Part shown: positions 9,207 through 19,895 of the stretch, in pieces | Layout of the letters: each line of letters begins with the position of its first letter | Numbering within the stretch: position 1 is the stretch's first letter | The notes under the pieces: model-generated | Told to the model about the DNA's origin: nothing | Database searches by the model: none | What the model saw: the letters and a program-made list of their open reading frames with translations, nothing else | Position numbers and translations under genes: made by a program | NCBI GenBank assembly: GCA_036389035.1 | Contig: DASVQQ010000011.1 | Coordinates: 1-64,000, forward strand | DNA from: Jatrophihabitans sp. | Lineage (GTDB): Bacteria > Actinomycetota > Actinomycetes > Mycobacteriales > Jatrophihabitantaceae | DNA length: 64,000 bases | Reading direction: 5' to 3'

Positions 9207-9512
9207 ATGGGCTTCGATCTGAGCATCCTGGCGTGGGCGATCGGCATCGTGACCATGCTGATGCTGGCCAGCCGGTGGGTGTTCCAGCCGTCCCGGCCGC
9301 GCACCGGGCGACCGGCCGGCGGCCCGAACGCCGATCTCGGGCTGCTGACCCCGGTGCTGTCCCACGCTCCCCGCTCGCAGGTGCTGGCGGCCAAGAACCT
9401 GCTGTCCGAACGCGGCATCCGCTGCTCGGTGTCGCGGCTGGACCGGGACAGCTACGACCTGCTGGTGTTCGCCGTCGACGCCGACCGGGCACGCGAGCTG
9501 CTGGACGAGTAG
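9207..9512 (+). CDS. Small membrane-anchored protein, DUF2007-like C-terminus
   Basis: 101 residues from the ATG at 9207, chosen because GGGAGGG sits 6 bases upstream. One membrane helix (about residues 5-23), then a soluble part starting QVLAAKNLLSERGIRCSVSRLDRDSYDLLVF that resembles the ferredoxin-like DUF2007/putative signal-transducing domain, a two-strand-one-helix piece. It is divergent from the dehydrogenase at 8210-9058 and precedes the adenosyltransferase gene. Function unknown. Confidence 0.65.
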   Translation: MGFDLSILAWAIGIVTMLMLASRWVFQPSRPRTGRPAGGPNADLGLLTPVLSHAPRSQVLAAKNLLSERGIRCSVSRLDRDSYDLLVFAVDADRARELLDE

Positions 9513-9617
9513 CGGCGCACTGAGCGGTGCCGGCCGGCCCGCCGCCTGCGTGCCGATCAGCGCGCCGAGCTGCCCGCGGTGTGCCGCCTTGCCGGCAGCC
9601 CGCCTAGATTGGGGCCC

Positions 9618-10196
9618 ATGGCCGTACACCTGACCCGCATCTACACCAAGACCGGCGACAACGGCACGACCGGGCTGGGTGATCTGAGCCGGGTGCCCAA
9701 GACCGACGTCCGGGTCGCTGCCTATGCCGACTCGGATGAGACCAACGCCGCTGTGGGGGCCGCCCTGGCCCTCGGCGAGCTGGCCGAACCCATCGCGGCG
9801 GTGCTCAGGCACGTGCAGAACGACCTGTTCGACGTCGGGGCCGACCTGTGCACCCCGATCGTGGCCGACCCGAAGCACCCGCCGCTGCGGATCACCGAGA
9901 GCTACCTCAGCCGGCTGGAAGCCTGGTGCGATGAGTTCAACGCCGAGCTGCCTGCGCTGGCGAGCTTCATCCTGCCCGGCGGCACCCCCGGGGCGGCGCT
10001 GCTGCACGTGGCCCGGACGGTCACCCGGCGCGCCGAGCGCAGCACCTGGGCGCTGATCGAGGCCGATCCCGAGCACACCAACCAGCTGGCCGCCACCTAC
10101 CTCAACCGGCTCTCGGACCTGCTGTTCATCCTGGCCCGGTGCGCGAACGCGGGCACCGACGTGCTGTGGCAGCCGGGCGGTCCGGCCGCCGTCTGA
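9618..10196 (+). CDS. Cob(I)yrinic acid a,c-diamide adenosyltransferase, PduO type
   Basis: 192 residues from the ATG at 9618. TKTGDNGTTGLGD is the N-terminal ATP-binding signature. RTVTRRAERS and NRLSDLLFILAR are the helix-4 and helix-5 motifs of PduO-type enzymes. It makes adenosylcobalamin from cob(I)alamin and ATP, the cofactor of the ethylmalonyl-CoA mutase 1.5 kb away. In mycobacteria an enzyme of this type also lies near the end of the atp operon. Confidence 0.93.
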   Translation: MAVHLTRIYTKTGDNGTTGLGDLSRVPKTDVRVAAYADSDETNAAVGAALALGELAEPIAAVLRHVQNDLFDVGADLCTPIVADPKHPPLRITESYLSRLEAWCDEFNAELPALASFILPGGTPGAALLHVARTVTRRAERSTWALIEADPEHTNQLAATYLNRLSDLLFILARCANAGTDVLWQPGGPAAV

Positions 10197-10255
10197 GAAC
10201 CTCGGCCGCCATCTGATCCAGCCCGGCCACACGCCGGATCACGCACACACCGCGG

Positions 10256-10675
10256 TCAGAACCGGGGCGCCGACGCCTCGAGCCACGACAGGAAGCCGGT
10301 CAGCCCGTTGTCCGGAAAGCCCAAGCTGACCTTGGAGCCCCGAAACCGGCATTCGGCGATCATCAGGTTCGGTCGCAGCGCCATGTCCCGCTGCGGATCC
10401 CAAGGCCGGCTCAGAATGACCTCGAGGTCAGAGCGCGGCATCCGCAGCGCCGGCTTCGGTGACAGCGACAGGGTGCGGTACCAGATCAGCTCGTCGCCGG
10501 CGTAGCGCCCGACCCCGTTGGACCAGCGCTGGTCGTCACGCTTGAGCGCCATCGGCAAGCCACCGGCCGAGCCGACCACCCGCCGTTGGTGCAGCACCAC
10601 CGAAACCCACAGCACCAGCCCGCAGACGAGCAGCACGCACACCACGATCAGAACGGAGAGCTCGATCTCCGCCAA
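10256..10675 (-). CDS. DUF2550 family membrane-anchored protein
   Basis: 139 residues: an N-terminal membrane helix (about 7-29) and a cytoplasmic domain with RWSNGVGRYAGDELIWYRTLSLSPKP and a SLGFPDNGLTGFLSWLEA ending. This is the family that follows atpC in actinobacteria (the Rv1312 position). It is 54 bp downstream of atpC on the same strand, so likely co-transcribed. Function unknown. Confidence 0.9.
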   Translation of the reverse strand: MAEIELSVLIVVCVLLVCGLVLWVSVVLHQRRVVGSAGGLPMALKRDDQRWSNGVGRYAGDELIWYRTLSLSPKPALRMPRSDLEVILSRPWDPQRDMALRPNLMIAECRFRGSKVSLGFPDNGLTGFLSWLEASAPRF

Positions 10676-10729
10676 TCGGGTGCCTCCTTCACGCTGCCTG
10701 TCCAGCTTGCCGGACGGACGCTGAAACCG

Positions 10730-11125
10730 CTAAATCTGCTCGCCCGCGGCGCGCAACCTTGCCAGCGCCCGGTTGCGGGCCTCGACGGATTCCTCGTCGT
10801 TGCCGTCGCCGGCCCGTTCCAGCGCCTGCCGAGCCCGGGGAACGTCGACCTCGTCAGCGGTCTCGGCCATCTCGGCCAGCACCGACACCCCATCGGCACG
10901 CACCGACAGGAACCCGCCGTGCACCGCCACCCGCTGCTCGACGCCATCGGCACGCAGGATGCGCACCAGCCAGCCTGGAACAAGCGCGCCAAGCAGCGGC
11001 GTGTGGCCGGGCAGGACGCCGATCTCGCCTTCAGGCGTGCGGGCATAGACCGCGGTGGCCTCTCCCGACCAGATCTGACGGTCGACCGAGACCAGTTCGA
11101 CCTGCATGGTGGCGTTGCTAGCCAT
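10730..11125 (-). CDS. atpC: ATP synthase F1 subunit epsilon
   Basis: 131 residues. The N-terminal beta barrel is clear ([39 protein letters not shown]), followed by a helical tail with [22 protein letters not shown]. It links the rotor to F1 and restrains ATP hydrolysis in many bacteria. Last gene of the atp operon, 51 bp after atpD. Confidence 0.95.
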   Translation of the reverse strand: MASNATMQVELVSVDRQIWSGEATAVYARTPEGEIGVLPGHTPLLGALVPGWLVRILRADGVEQRVAVHGGFLSVRADGVSVLAEMAETADEVDVPRARQALERAGDGNDEESVEARNRALARLRAAGEQI

Positions 11126-11176
11126 TCGTTGCGCTCCTCGCTCGCTGACCCTGCCTCGACTCCTGACCGCTACAGG

Positions 11177-13593
<2,417 letters not shown>

Positions 13594-13596
13594 CGG

Positions 13597-15333
13597 CTAC
13601 TTCACGTCTTCTTGGGCGGTCGCGCCCGCGGCGGTGGCGCCTGCCGGAACGGCCGAATCGGCGTTGTCGGCCCGCTGGGACTCAAGCTGGTTGTCGGCCC
13701 GCCCGGACTCGGACTGGCCGTCGGCCCGCCGGGACTCGGGCTGGTTGTCGTCCCGCCGGGGCCGGGGCTGGCCGTCGGCCTTCTTGGTCACCGTGGAGGT
13801 GAACTGCGCCTTGACCTCGACGACCGCCCTCTCCAGCTGCGCGATGGTGTCGTCCTCGAGCCTGCCGGTGTTGATGATGCTGTCGAAGATCTCCTGCTTG
13901 TCGTTTGCGATGTAATCGTGCAGGGCCGCTTCGAACGGGCGGACGTCGGCGACCTCGAGGTCATCGAGCTGGCCGGTGGTGCCGGCCCAGATCGAGACGA
14001 CCTCACGCTCGGCCGGGAACGGCGACGCGGCCGGCTGCTTGAGCAGCTCGACCAGCCGGGAACCGCGGCGCAGTTGCTGCTGGCTGGCCTTGTCCAGGTC
14101 CGAGCCGAAGGCGGCGAAGGCCTCGAGCTCGCGGTACTGGGCAAGGTCGACCCGGAGCCGGCCGGCGACGGACTTCATCGCTTTGGTCTGCGCGGCGCCG
14201 CCGACGCGCGACACCGAGATGCCGACGTTGATGGCCGGGCGGACGCCGGCGTTGAACAGGTCGGTCTCCAGGAAGCACTGGCCGTCGGTGATCGAGATGA
14301 CGTTGGTGGGGATGTAGGCCGAGACGTCGTTGCCCTTGGTCTCGATGATCGGCAGGCCGGTCATCGAGCCGCCGCCGAGCTCGTCGGACAGCTTGGCGCA
14401 GCGCTCGAGCAGGCGCGAGTGCAGGTAGAACACGTCGCCCGGGTAGGCCTCGCGGCCCGGCGGGCGGCGCAGCAGCAGCGACACGGCGCGGTAGGCCTCG
14501 GCCTGCTTGGAGAGGTCGTCGAACACGATCAGGACGTGCTTGCTGTCATACATCCAGTGCTGGCCGATGGCCGAGCCGGTGTAGGGGGCCAGGTACTTGA
14601 AGCCGGCCGAGTCCGAGGCGGGGGCGGCGACGATGGTGGTGTACTCCAGCGCGCCGGCCTCCTCCAGGGCCTTGCGGGCGCCGGCGATGGTGGAGCCCTT
14701 CTGGCCGATGGCGACGTAGATGCAGCGCACCTGCTGCTTCGGGTCACCGGTCGCCCAGTTCTCGCGCTGGTTGATGATCGCGTCCAGGGCGACGGTGCTC
14801 TTACCGGTCTGCCGGTCGCCGATGATCAGCTGGCGCTGGCCCCGGCCGATCGCGGTCATCGCGTCGATGGCCTTGATGCCGGTCAACAGCGGCTCGCGGA
14901 CCTCCTGACGCATCACCACCGAGGGCGCCTGCAGCTCCAGAGCGCGACGGGCGTCGGAGTTGATGTCGCCGAGGCCGTCGATCGGGATGCCCAGCGGGTT
15001 GACCACCCGGCCCAGGAAGGCGTCGCCGACCGGGACCGACAGGACCTCGCCGGTCCGCTTGACCTGCTGGCCCTCGATGATCTCGGAGTCGTCACCCAGG
15101 ATGACGACACCGATGTCACGGACGTCGAGGTTCAGCGCGAGCCCGAGGGTGCCGCCCTCGAACCGGAGCAGCTCGTTGGTCATCACGCTGGGCAGGCCCT
15201 CGACGTGGGCGATGCCGTCACCGATGTCAGCGACGGTCCCGACCTCTTCGCGGGAGGTTTCCGGCGAGTACGAGGACACGTAGCCCTCGAGTGCGGTCCG
15301 GATCTCTTCGGCAGAGATCGTCAGCTCAGCCAT
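13597..15333 (-). CDS. atpA: ATP synthase F1 subunit alpha with repetitive C-terminal tail
   Basis: 578 residues from the ATG at 15333, preceded by GAGGGA; an in-frame TTG four codons upstream is less likely. Walker A is GDRQTGKST. The catalytic arginine region ([15 protein letters not shown]) is normal. The family core ends near residue 515 ([14 protein letters not shown]). After it come about 60 extra residues, of which about 43 are 9-residue repeats of the type RADGQSESG, then an Ala/Gly tail. Mycobacterial alpha subunits also have a C-terminal extension that suppresses ATP hydrolysis, but of different sequence. Confidence 0.97.
   Translation of the reverse strand: MAELTISAEEIRTALEGYVSSYSPETSREEVGTVADIGDGIAHVEGLPSVMTNELLRFEGGTLGLALNLDVRDIGVVILGDDSEIIEGQQVKRTGEVLSVPVGDAFLGRVVNPLGIPIDGLGDINSDARRALELQAPSVVMRQEVREPLLTGIKAIDAMTAIGRGQRQLIIGDRQTGKSTVALDAIINQRENWATGDPKQQVRCIYVAIGQKGSTIAGARKALEEAGALEYTTIVAAPASDSAGFKYLAPYTGSAIGQHWMYDSKHVLIVFDDLSKQAEAYRAVSLLLRRPPGREAYPGDVFYLHSRLLERCAKLSDELGGGSMTGLPIIETKGNDVSAYIPTNVISITDGQCFLETDLFNAGVRPAINVGISVSRVGGAAQTKAMKSVAGRLRVDLAQYRELEAFAAFGSDLDKASQQQLRRGSRLVELLKQPAASPFPAEREVVSIWAGTTGQLDDLEVADVRPFEAALHDYIANDKQEIFDSIINTGRLEDDTIAQLERAVVEVKAQFTSTVTKKADGQPRPRRDDNQPESRRADGQSESGRADNQLESQRADNADSAVPAGATAAGATAQEDVK
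13654..13782 (-). repeat. 27-bp tandem repeats coding the AtpA tail
   Basis: Four and a half 27-bp units. In protein order they read [43 protein letters not shown]. Phase is kept, so length change would not break the frame. They encode residues about 518-560 of AtpA. Confidence 0.85.
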
Positions 15334-15399
15334 GTGGTCCCTCAATCTTGATCATCCGATGATGCGTGGTCACGTTGTTCACTTCTCAGTGTTCACTTC

Positions 15400-16269
15400 T
15401 CAGCCGGCGAATACGGTGCGGGCGGCGGCCAGCCGGCTGGCGACGCTGCCGTCGATGACCTCGTTGCCTACTCGGACCACCAGGCCGCCCTTGACGTTTT
15501 CATCGATAGCGGTTCGTACGTTTATCTCTCGACCGTAGATCCGGGTCAGCACCGCCGCCAGCCGCTCGGTCTGCTCCGGGGTCAGCTCGGTGGCCGTCAG
15601 CACCCGGGCGACCGAGTGTGCCCGGCGGGCCTCGCTGGCCTGCAGCAGGTCATCGATCGCCAACGTCAGGGTAGGTCGCCGGCCACTGGTCACCGCGTGC
15701 TCGAGCAGTTGGGCCGTGATCGGGTGCACTTTCGCACCCAGCAGCGAGCGCAGCAGGCCACGGCGGCGCTCGGCCGGCACGCCGGTCTCGTCCAGCGCGG
15801 CTGAGAGCTCCCCGGAATCGGCCAGGACCCGCTCGAACCGGAACAGCTCGTCCTCGACGGTGTCGAGCTGGCCGTCCTGCTCGGCCGCAGCCAGCAGCAC
15901 GTCATTGCCCAGGATCTCCAGGGCGTCGGCCAGGTCCCACGGCGATGACCAGCGCATGGACACCGCGTCGGCGACCAGTCCCAGCGCCACGTCGCCGACT
16001 TGGCCCCGCAACAGCGAGCGGGCCAGGTCCGCGCGCGCCGCGGCATCGGTCGAGGGGTCGCCCAGCGCGCGTCGCAGTCGGGCCTGCTTGCTCAGCAGCC
16101 CCGCGACCTCGTACAGCTCATCGGCCAGTTCCCGGTGCCGGCTGCCGTCCTCATAGCGACGCAGCAGCGGAATCCAGTTGAGGAGAGTATTGGACAAATC
16201 GGGCAGCACCGCGTTCAGCCGCTTGCGCAGGTCGGCAAGGGCAGAACGCGAGGCGGCGGCGTGGATCAT
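15400..16269 (-). CDS. atpH: ATP synthase F1 subunit delta
   Basis: 289 residues, longer than the ~180 of E. coli but usual for actinobacteria with an unfused delta. The C-terminal OSCP-like part has ATELTPEQTERLAAVLTRIYGREINVRTAIDENVKGGLVVRVGNEVIDGSV, the typical delta signature. It forms the peripheral stalk cap together with subunit b. ATG overlaps the atpF stop by 4 bp. Confidence 0.95.
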   Translation of the reverse strand: MIHAAASRSALADLRKRLNAVLPDLSNTLLNWIPLLRRYEDGSRHRELADELYEVAGLLSKQARLRRALGDPSTDAAARADLARSLLRGQVGDVALGLVADAVSMRWSSPWDLADALEILGNDVLLAAAEQDGQLDTVEDELFRFERVLADSGELSAALDETGVPAERRRGLLRSLLGAKVHPITAQLLEHAVTSGRRPTLTLAIDDLLQASEARRAHSVARVLTATELTPEQTERLAAVLTRIYGREINVRTAIDENVKGGLVVRVGNEVIDGSVASRLAAARTVFAG

Positions 16270-16820
16270 CGCTGCTCGCCTGCCTGCTGGCGCTCGATGT
16301 CGGCCAGGAACGCGTCCACGGTGCCGCGGATCGCGGCGTCGTCAGACAGGCGCTGACCGACGATCTTCTCCGACAGCTCGATCGCCAGGACGCCGATCTC
16401 GCCGCGCAGCTCACGCACCACCTGGCCGCGCTGGGCTGCTAACTGCTCCTCGCCGCGAGCGATGATCCGAGCCGATTCCTGCTGTGCCTGGGTGCGCAGC
16501 TCCTCGACGATGTGCTGCGCCTCGGCGCGGGCGCCCTCCCGAATCTGAGCGGCTTCGGTGCGGGCCTCGGCCAGCTGGGCGTTGTACTGCTCCAACAGCC
16601 GGGCGGCTTCGGCCTGGGCCTGCTCGGCGCGCGCGATGCCGCCCTCGATCGCGTCCCGGCGGGCGTCGAAGGCCTTCTCGAACCGCGGCACCACGAACTT
16701 GCTGATCAGGAAGAGCAGGATGCCGAAGATGATCAGCACCAGGATGAACTCGGACAGCACGAAGCCCAGCGGGTTCGGCTCGTGCCCCTCTTCTTCAGCG
16801 GCGAGCAGAGTCAGATACAT
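16266..16820 (-). CDS. atpF: ATP synthase F0 subunit b
   Basis: 184 residues: a short polar start, one membrane helix (about 17-40, FVLSEFILVLIIFGILLFLI), then a long charged coiled coil rich in Ala/Glu/Arg. It forms the peripheral stalk. Unlike mycobacteria, no second b is fused to delta. Its stop overlaps the atpH start. Confidence 0.96.
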   Translation of the reverse strand: MYLTLLAAEEEGHEPNPLGFVLSEFILVLIIFGILLFLISKFVVPRFEKAFDARRDAIEGGIARAEQAQAEAARLLEQYNAQLAEARTEAAQIREGARAEAQHIVEELRTQAQQESARIIARGEEQLAAQRGQVVRELRGEIGVLAIELSEKIVGQRLSDDAAIRGTVDAFLADIERQQAGEQR

Positions 16821-16865
16821 AACGCACCCCTAGGAGATCGGTGGACTGCTCTTCAAGCTGCCGGG

Positions 16866-17069
16866 CTAAATGACGAAGGCGAGCGCGATACCGATGATGG
16901 CCAGCGCCTCGGCGAGAGCGAAGCCGAGAATGGCGATCGGCTGCAGCCGGCTCTGCATCTCGGGCTGACGCGCCGTGCCGTTGATGTAGGCGGCGAAGAT
17001 CAGACCGATGCCGATGCCGGGGCCGATAGCCGCCAGGCCGTAGCCGACCATGTTGAGCGAGCCTTCCAT
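16866..17069 (-). CDS. atpE: ATP synthase F0 subunit c
   Basis: 67 residues from the ATG at 17069, a hairpin of two membrane helices with the polar loop [10 protein letters not shown]. The proton-binding glutamate is in [13 protein letters not shown]. The start was chosen by length and position of helix 1 and the GGAAGGA upstream. The run of six C before the ATG leaves a wide ribosome-binding spacing. Confidence 0.97.
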   Translation of the reverse strand: MEGSLNMVGYGLAAIGPGIGIGLIFAAYINGTARQPEMQSRLQPIAILGFALAEALAIIGIALAFVI

Positions 17070-17165
17070 GGGGGGTTTCCTTCCGTTTCTCGGCCGGCGT
17101 GGCCGATCGTGATCGTTATCGCTGATGCGCACGGTGCGCGGGCGTTACAGGTGGTGCCGGAAAAC

Positions 17166-17987
17166 TCAGTGCTCGGAGGCCAGCGCCCCGGAGATGTACT
17201 GCGCGGTCAACAAGGTGAAGACGTAGGCCTGCAGCAGGGCCACCACGATCTCGAGGAAGCCGATCGCCACCCCGAGCGCGAAGGCCAGCACGCCGGCCGG
17301 CTTGAGCACCGGCGAGCCGGTCGCGGTGATCAGCAGGTAGGCGCCGCCGGTGGAGAACAGCACCAGCAGCAGGTGCCCGGCGAACATGTTGGCGAACAGA
17401 CGCAGCGACAGCGTCACCGGCCGGATCAGGATGTTGGACAGGAACTCCAGCGGGATCAGCAGCGGCAGGATCCAGCCGGGCACCCCCGAGGGGACCGTGG
17501 TGTGCTTGAGGTAGCCGACAAGGCCCTTTTCCATGACGCCGACGCCGTTGTAGATCAGCCAGACCAGCAGCGCCAGGCCGTAGGCGAAGCTGGCCCGCGA
17601 GAACGGCGAGAAGGCGAGAATCGGCACGATGCCGAACAGGTTGTTGATCACGATGAAGAAGAACAGCGACACCAGCAGCGGGACGTAGCGGCGGAAGTGC
17701 TTGGCTCCGATGATGTCCTGGGCGACGCCGTTGCGGACGAAGTTGTAGGCCTGCTCGCCGAGGTACTGGCCCTTGCTCGGCACCACGGCGCTGCGCCGCG
17801 AGGTCATCGCCAGGAACAGGTAGGCGAGCACCGCGCCCAGCACCAGCAGCAGCGAGGCCTTGGTCAGCAGCACCTGGTAACCGGACTCGTCCCAGTGACG
17901 GCCTGTGAAATCAGGCAGGAAGAACTCAGCCGGCCCAGGGGCGTGGAATCCTTCAGCTGCTGTCAGGACTTCGCCGGTGTGGCTCAC
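17166..17987 (-). CDS. atpB: ATP synthase F0 subunit a
   Basis: 273 residues with five to six membrane helices. The essential arginine is in TLSLRLFANMFAGHLLLVLF, and the C-terminal helix ends LLQAYVFTLLTAQYISGAL, both family hallmarks. GTG start overlaps the stop of the AtpZ-like gene by 4 bp. It forms the proton half-channels. Confidence 0.97.
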   Translation of the reverse strand: MSHTGEVLTAAEGFHAPGPAEFFLPDFTGRHWDESGYQVLLTKASLLLVLGAVLAYLFLAMTSRRSAVVPSKGQYLGEQAYNFVRNGVAQDIIGAKHFRRYVPLLVSLFFFIVINNLFGIVPILAFSPFSRASFAYGLALLVWLIYNGVGVMEKGLVGYLKHTTVPSGVPGWILPLLIPLEFLSNILIRPVTLSLRLFANMFAGHLLLVLFSTGGAYLLITATGSPVLKPAGVLAFALGVAIGFLEIVVALLQAYVFTLLTAQYISGALASEH

Positions 17988-18337
17988 GCAGTCTCTCCTC
18001 GGTCATCACTATCTGGCCGCTGTGTTCGGGCTGCCTCGTCGTCAGACGTCGTCCACTCCTTGGACGGAGTACTACTTGCCGTGCGATGCTCGGTATCGGG
18101 CGCTTTGAGGCTGTACCGGGCGAACACCATGTACATTCCGAAACCGGCTCCGACCAGAATCCCGATTGGAATCCAGTAGTCGGCATGCAACCAGATGCTC
18201 AGCAGCCAGCCCACGAACCCGTAGAACAGCACTCCGGCTACAAGATAGCCGAAGGCAGCCCACGGATCTCCGCCACCCTGGTCCGGGGCGCTGGGACGCG
18301 GCGAACTGTGCATTTGTAAGGGAATGCTAACAGGCAT
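17984..18337 (-). CDS. AtpZ/AtpI-like accessory protein
   Basis: 117 residues with two membrane helices (about 27-47 and 53-72; GYLVAGVLFYGFVGWLL and PIGILVGAGFGMYMVF) and a polar tail. The helix pair with its Gly pattern is that of AtpZ/AtpI assembly or Mg2+-related proteins of atp operons. The ATG follows the upstream stop directly (TGAATG). A second in-frame ATG at 18313 gives 109 residues; the coupling favours the first. Confidence 0.8.
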   Translation of the reverse strand: MPVSIPLQMHSSPRPSAPDQGGGDPWAAFGYLVAGVLFYGFVGWLLSIWLHADYWIPIGILVGAGFGMYMVFARYSLKAPDTEHRTASSTPSKEWTTSDDEAARTQRPDSDDRGETA

Positions 18338-18760
18338 TCACAGGCGCTCTCGCACGGCCCGCGAGGCCGCCAGCTCGGTGCCGAGCCAGATCACCAGCCC
18401 GGTGAACAGGCCCACCGCGATCGCCGGCCCGTCCACCACCCGCGGGCTCGAGGCGGCCAGCACCAGCCCCAGCGCGATCGCGGTGGTCAGGTAGCTCAAC
18501 ATCGCCACCGGCAGGGTCATGGCCGGCAGGTGACGGCCGACGAACCGGATGTTGAACGCCCCGAACTCGAAGGACGCCACCGCCAGGGCCAGTCCGCCGA
18601 CGAAGCTGAGCCCGGCCCGGGCGCCGGCTCCCGACAGCACGCTGAACGCCAGCAGCCCGAGCGCCGCGGCAGCCGCCAGCGTCAGCCAGCGCAGCGTCAC
18701 CGCCCTGGACCTGGGCACCGACCGGGACGCCGGCCCGGTCACCGGCAGCGGCCCGCTCAC
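18338..18760 (-). CDS. Small four-helix membrane protein of the atp leader region (Rv1303-like position)
   Basis: 140 residues from GTG 18760, which overlaps the wecA stop (GTGA). Four hydrophobic helices fill most of the chain. The last ends GLVIWLGTELAASRAVRERL. Position between wecA and atpB and size fit the conserved AtpI-type protein found there in mycobacteria. A far longer frame upstream is only the shadow of wecA. Confidence 0.8.
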   Translation of the reverse strand: MSGPLPVTGPASRSVPRSRAVTLRWLTLAAAAALGLLAFSVLSGAGARAGLSFVGGLALAVASFEFGAFNIRFVGRHLPAMTLPVAMLSYLTTAIALGLVLAASSPRVVDGPAIAVGLFTGLVIWLGTELAASRAVRERL

Positions 18761-19875
18761 GGCCTGGCCGAACGCAGCCGCGGGATGGCGGTCGCCAGCA
18801 GGCCGGCCGCCAGCAGGCCGGCCACCACCGCCAGCACCAGCCAGGGCCCGGTGCTGAAGGACATGGCCACTGCCCCGAAGGCCAGCACCGCCGACCAGAA
18901 GTACAGCAGCAGGACCGCCCGGCGATGGGTGTGGCCCAGGTCCATCAGCCGGTGGTGCAGGTGCTCCTTGTCGGGCGCGAACGGCGACTGGCCGCGCCGC
19001 AACCGCCGCAGCACCGCCAGCACCAGGTCGAACAGCGGCAGCGCCAGCACGGCCAGCGGCAATATCAGCGGCAGGTACAGCGGCAGGGTTCCCTTGATGC
19101 CGAGGGACTGCGGATCGGCCTGCGAGGAGGCCGTGGTCGCCCCGGCCGCGAGCATCAACCCGACCAGCATCGAGCCCGAGTCGCCCATGAAGATCCGGGC
19201 GGAGGCGAAGTTGTGCGGCAGGAACCCGATGCAGGCGCCGACCAGGCCGGCGCAGATCAGCGTCGGCGCCGCCGCGATGTCGGTGTTGCCGACCTGGGCC
19301 AGGTGATAGCTGTAACCGAAGAACGCCATCCCCTGGATCGCGGTGACCCCGGCGGCCAGGCCGTCCAGGCCGTCGATGAAGTTGATCGCGTTCACGGTCA
19401 GCACGGTGAGCAGGATGGTCAGTTCCACGCTGGCGTCCCGGTCCAGCGGAATCGTGCCGATGTCGCCGAACGGCACGTAGATGTAGAGCAATTGGATGCC
19501 GCCGACGATCGACATCACGGCTGCCGCGGTGACCTGGCCGGCGAACTTGGTCAGCGAGTCGAGCTCGTAGCGATCGTCCAGGACGCCGACCGCGCAGATG
19601 ATCAGGCCGCCCCACAGCACGCCGGTGATCTCACTGCCGTTGCCGAACGTGCTGCGCAGGGTGGGCAGGGCGTGCGCGACCAGCATCGCCACCGCGAAGC
19701 CGGCCAGCAGCGCGACGCCACCCAGGCGCGGGGTGTCCACGGCGTGCACGTCCCGGTCGCGTGGCTTGGCCACCGCCCCCCAGCGGGTGGCGACCTGGCG
19801 GGCCAGCGGGGTGCACAGAAACGTCCCGAGGGCGGCGATCAGGCCGACCAGTGCGTATTCCAGGGACGGGTGCAT
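18757..19875 (-). CDS. wecA: Polyprenyl-phosphate GlcNAc-1-phosphate transferase
   Basis: 372 residues, about 11 membrane helices. It has HAVDTPRLGG, the Mg-binding DD of GVLDDRYELDSLTK, NAINFIDGLDGLAAG, FMGDSGSM and the HLHHRLMDLGHTHR loop, all features of the WecA/Rfe branch. It moves GlcNAc-1-P to decaprenyl phosphate and starts arabinogalactan linker or polysaccharide synthesis on the inner membrane face. It sits in its usual place before the atp genes. Confidence 0.94.
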   Translation of the reverse strand: MHPSLEYALVGLIAALGTFLCTPLARQVATRWGAVAKPRDRDVHAVDTPRLGGVALLAGFAVAMLVAHALPTLRSTFGNGSEITGVLWGGLIICAVGVLDDRYELDSLTKFAGQVTAAAVMSIVGGIQLLYIYVPFGDIGTIPLDRDASVELTILLTVLTVNAINFIDGLDGLAAGVTAIQGMAFFGYSYHLAQVGNTDIAAAPTLICAGLVGACIGFLPHNFASARIFMGDSGSMLVGLMLAAGATTASSQADPQSLGIKGTLPLYLPLILPLAVLALPLFDLVLAVLRRLRRGQSPFAPDKEHLHHRLMDLGHTHRRAVLLLYFWSAVLAFGAVAMSFSTGPWLVLAVVAGLLAAGLLATAIPRLRSARP

Positions 19876-19895
19876 GAGCTAGGCCAGCTTCGCGC

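Noticed and set aside
18761..19615. Upstream extension of the small membrane protein at 18338 to 425 residues
   Set aside because: The extra part is an Arg/Gly-rich shadow of wecA; the GTG at 18760 overlaps the wecA stop and gives a normal size.
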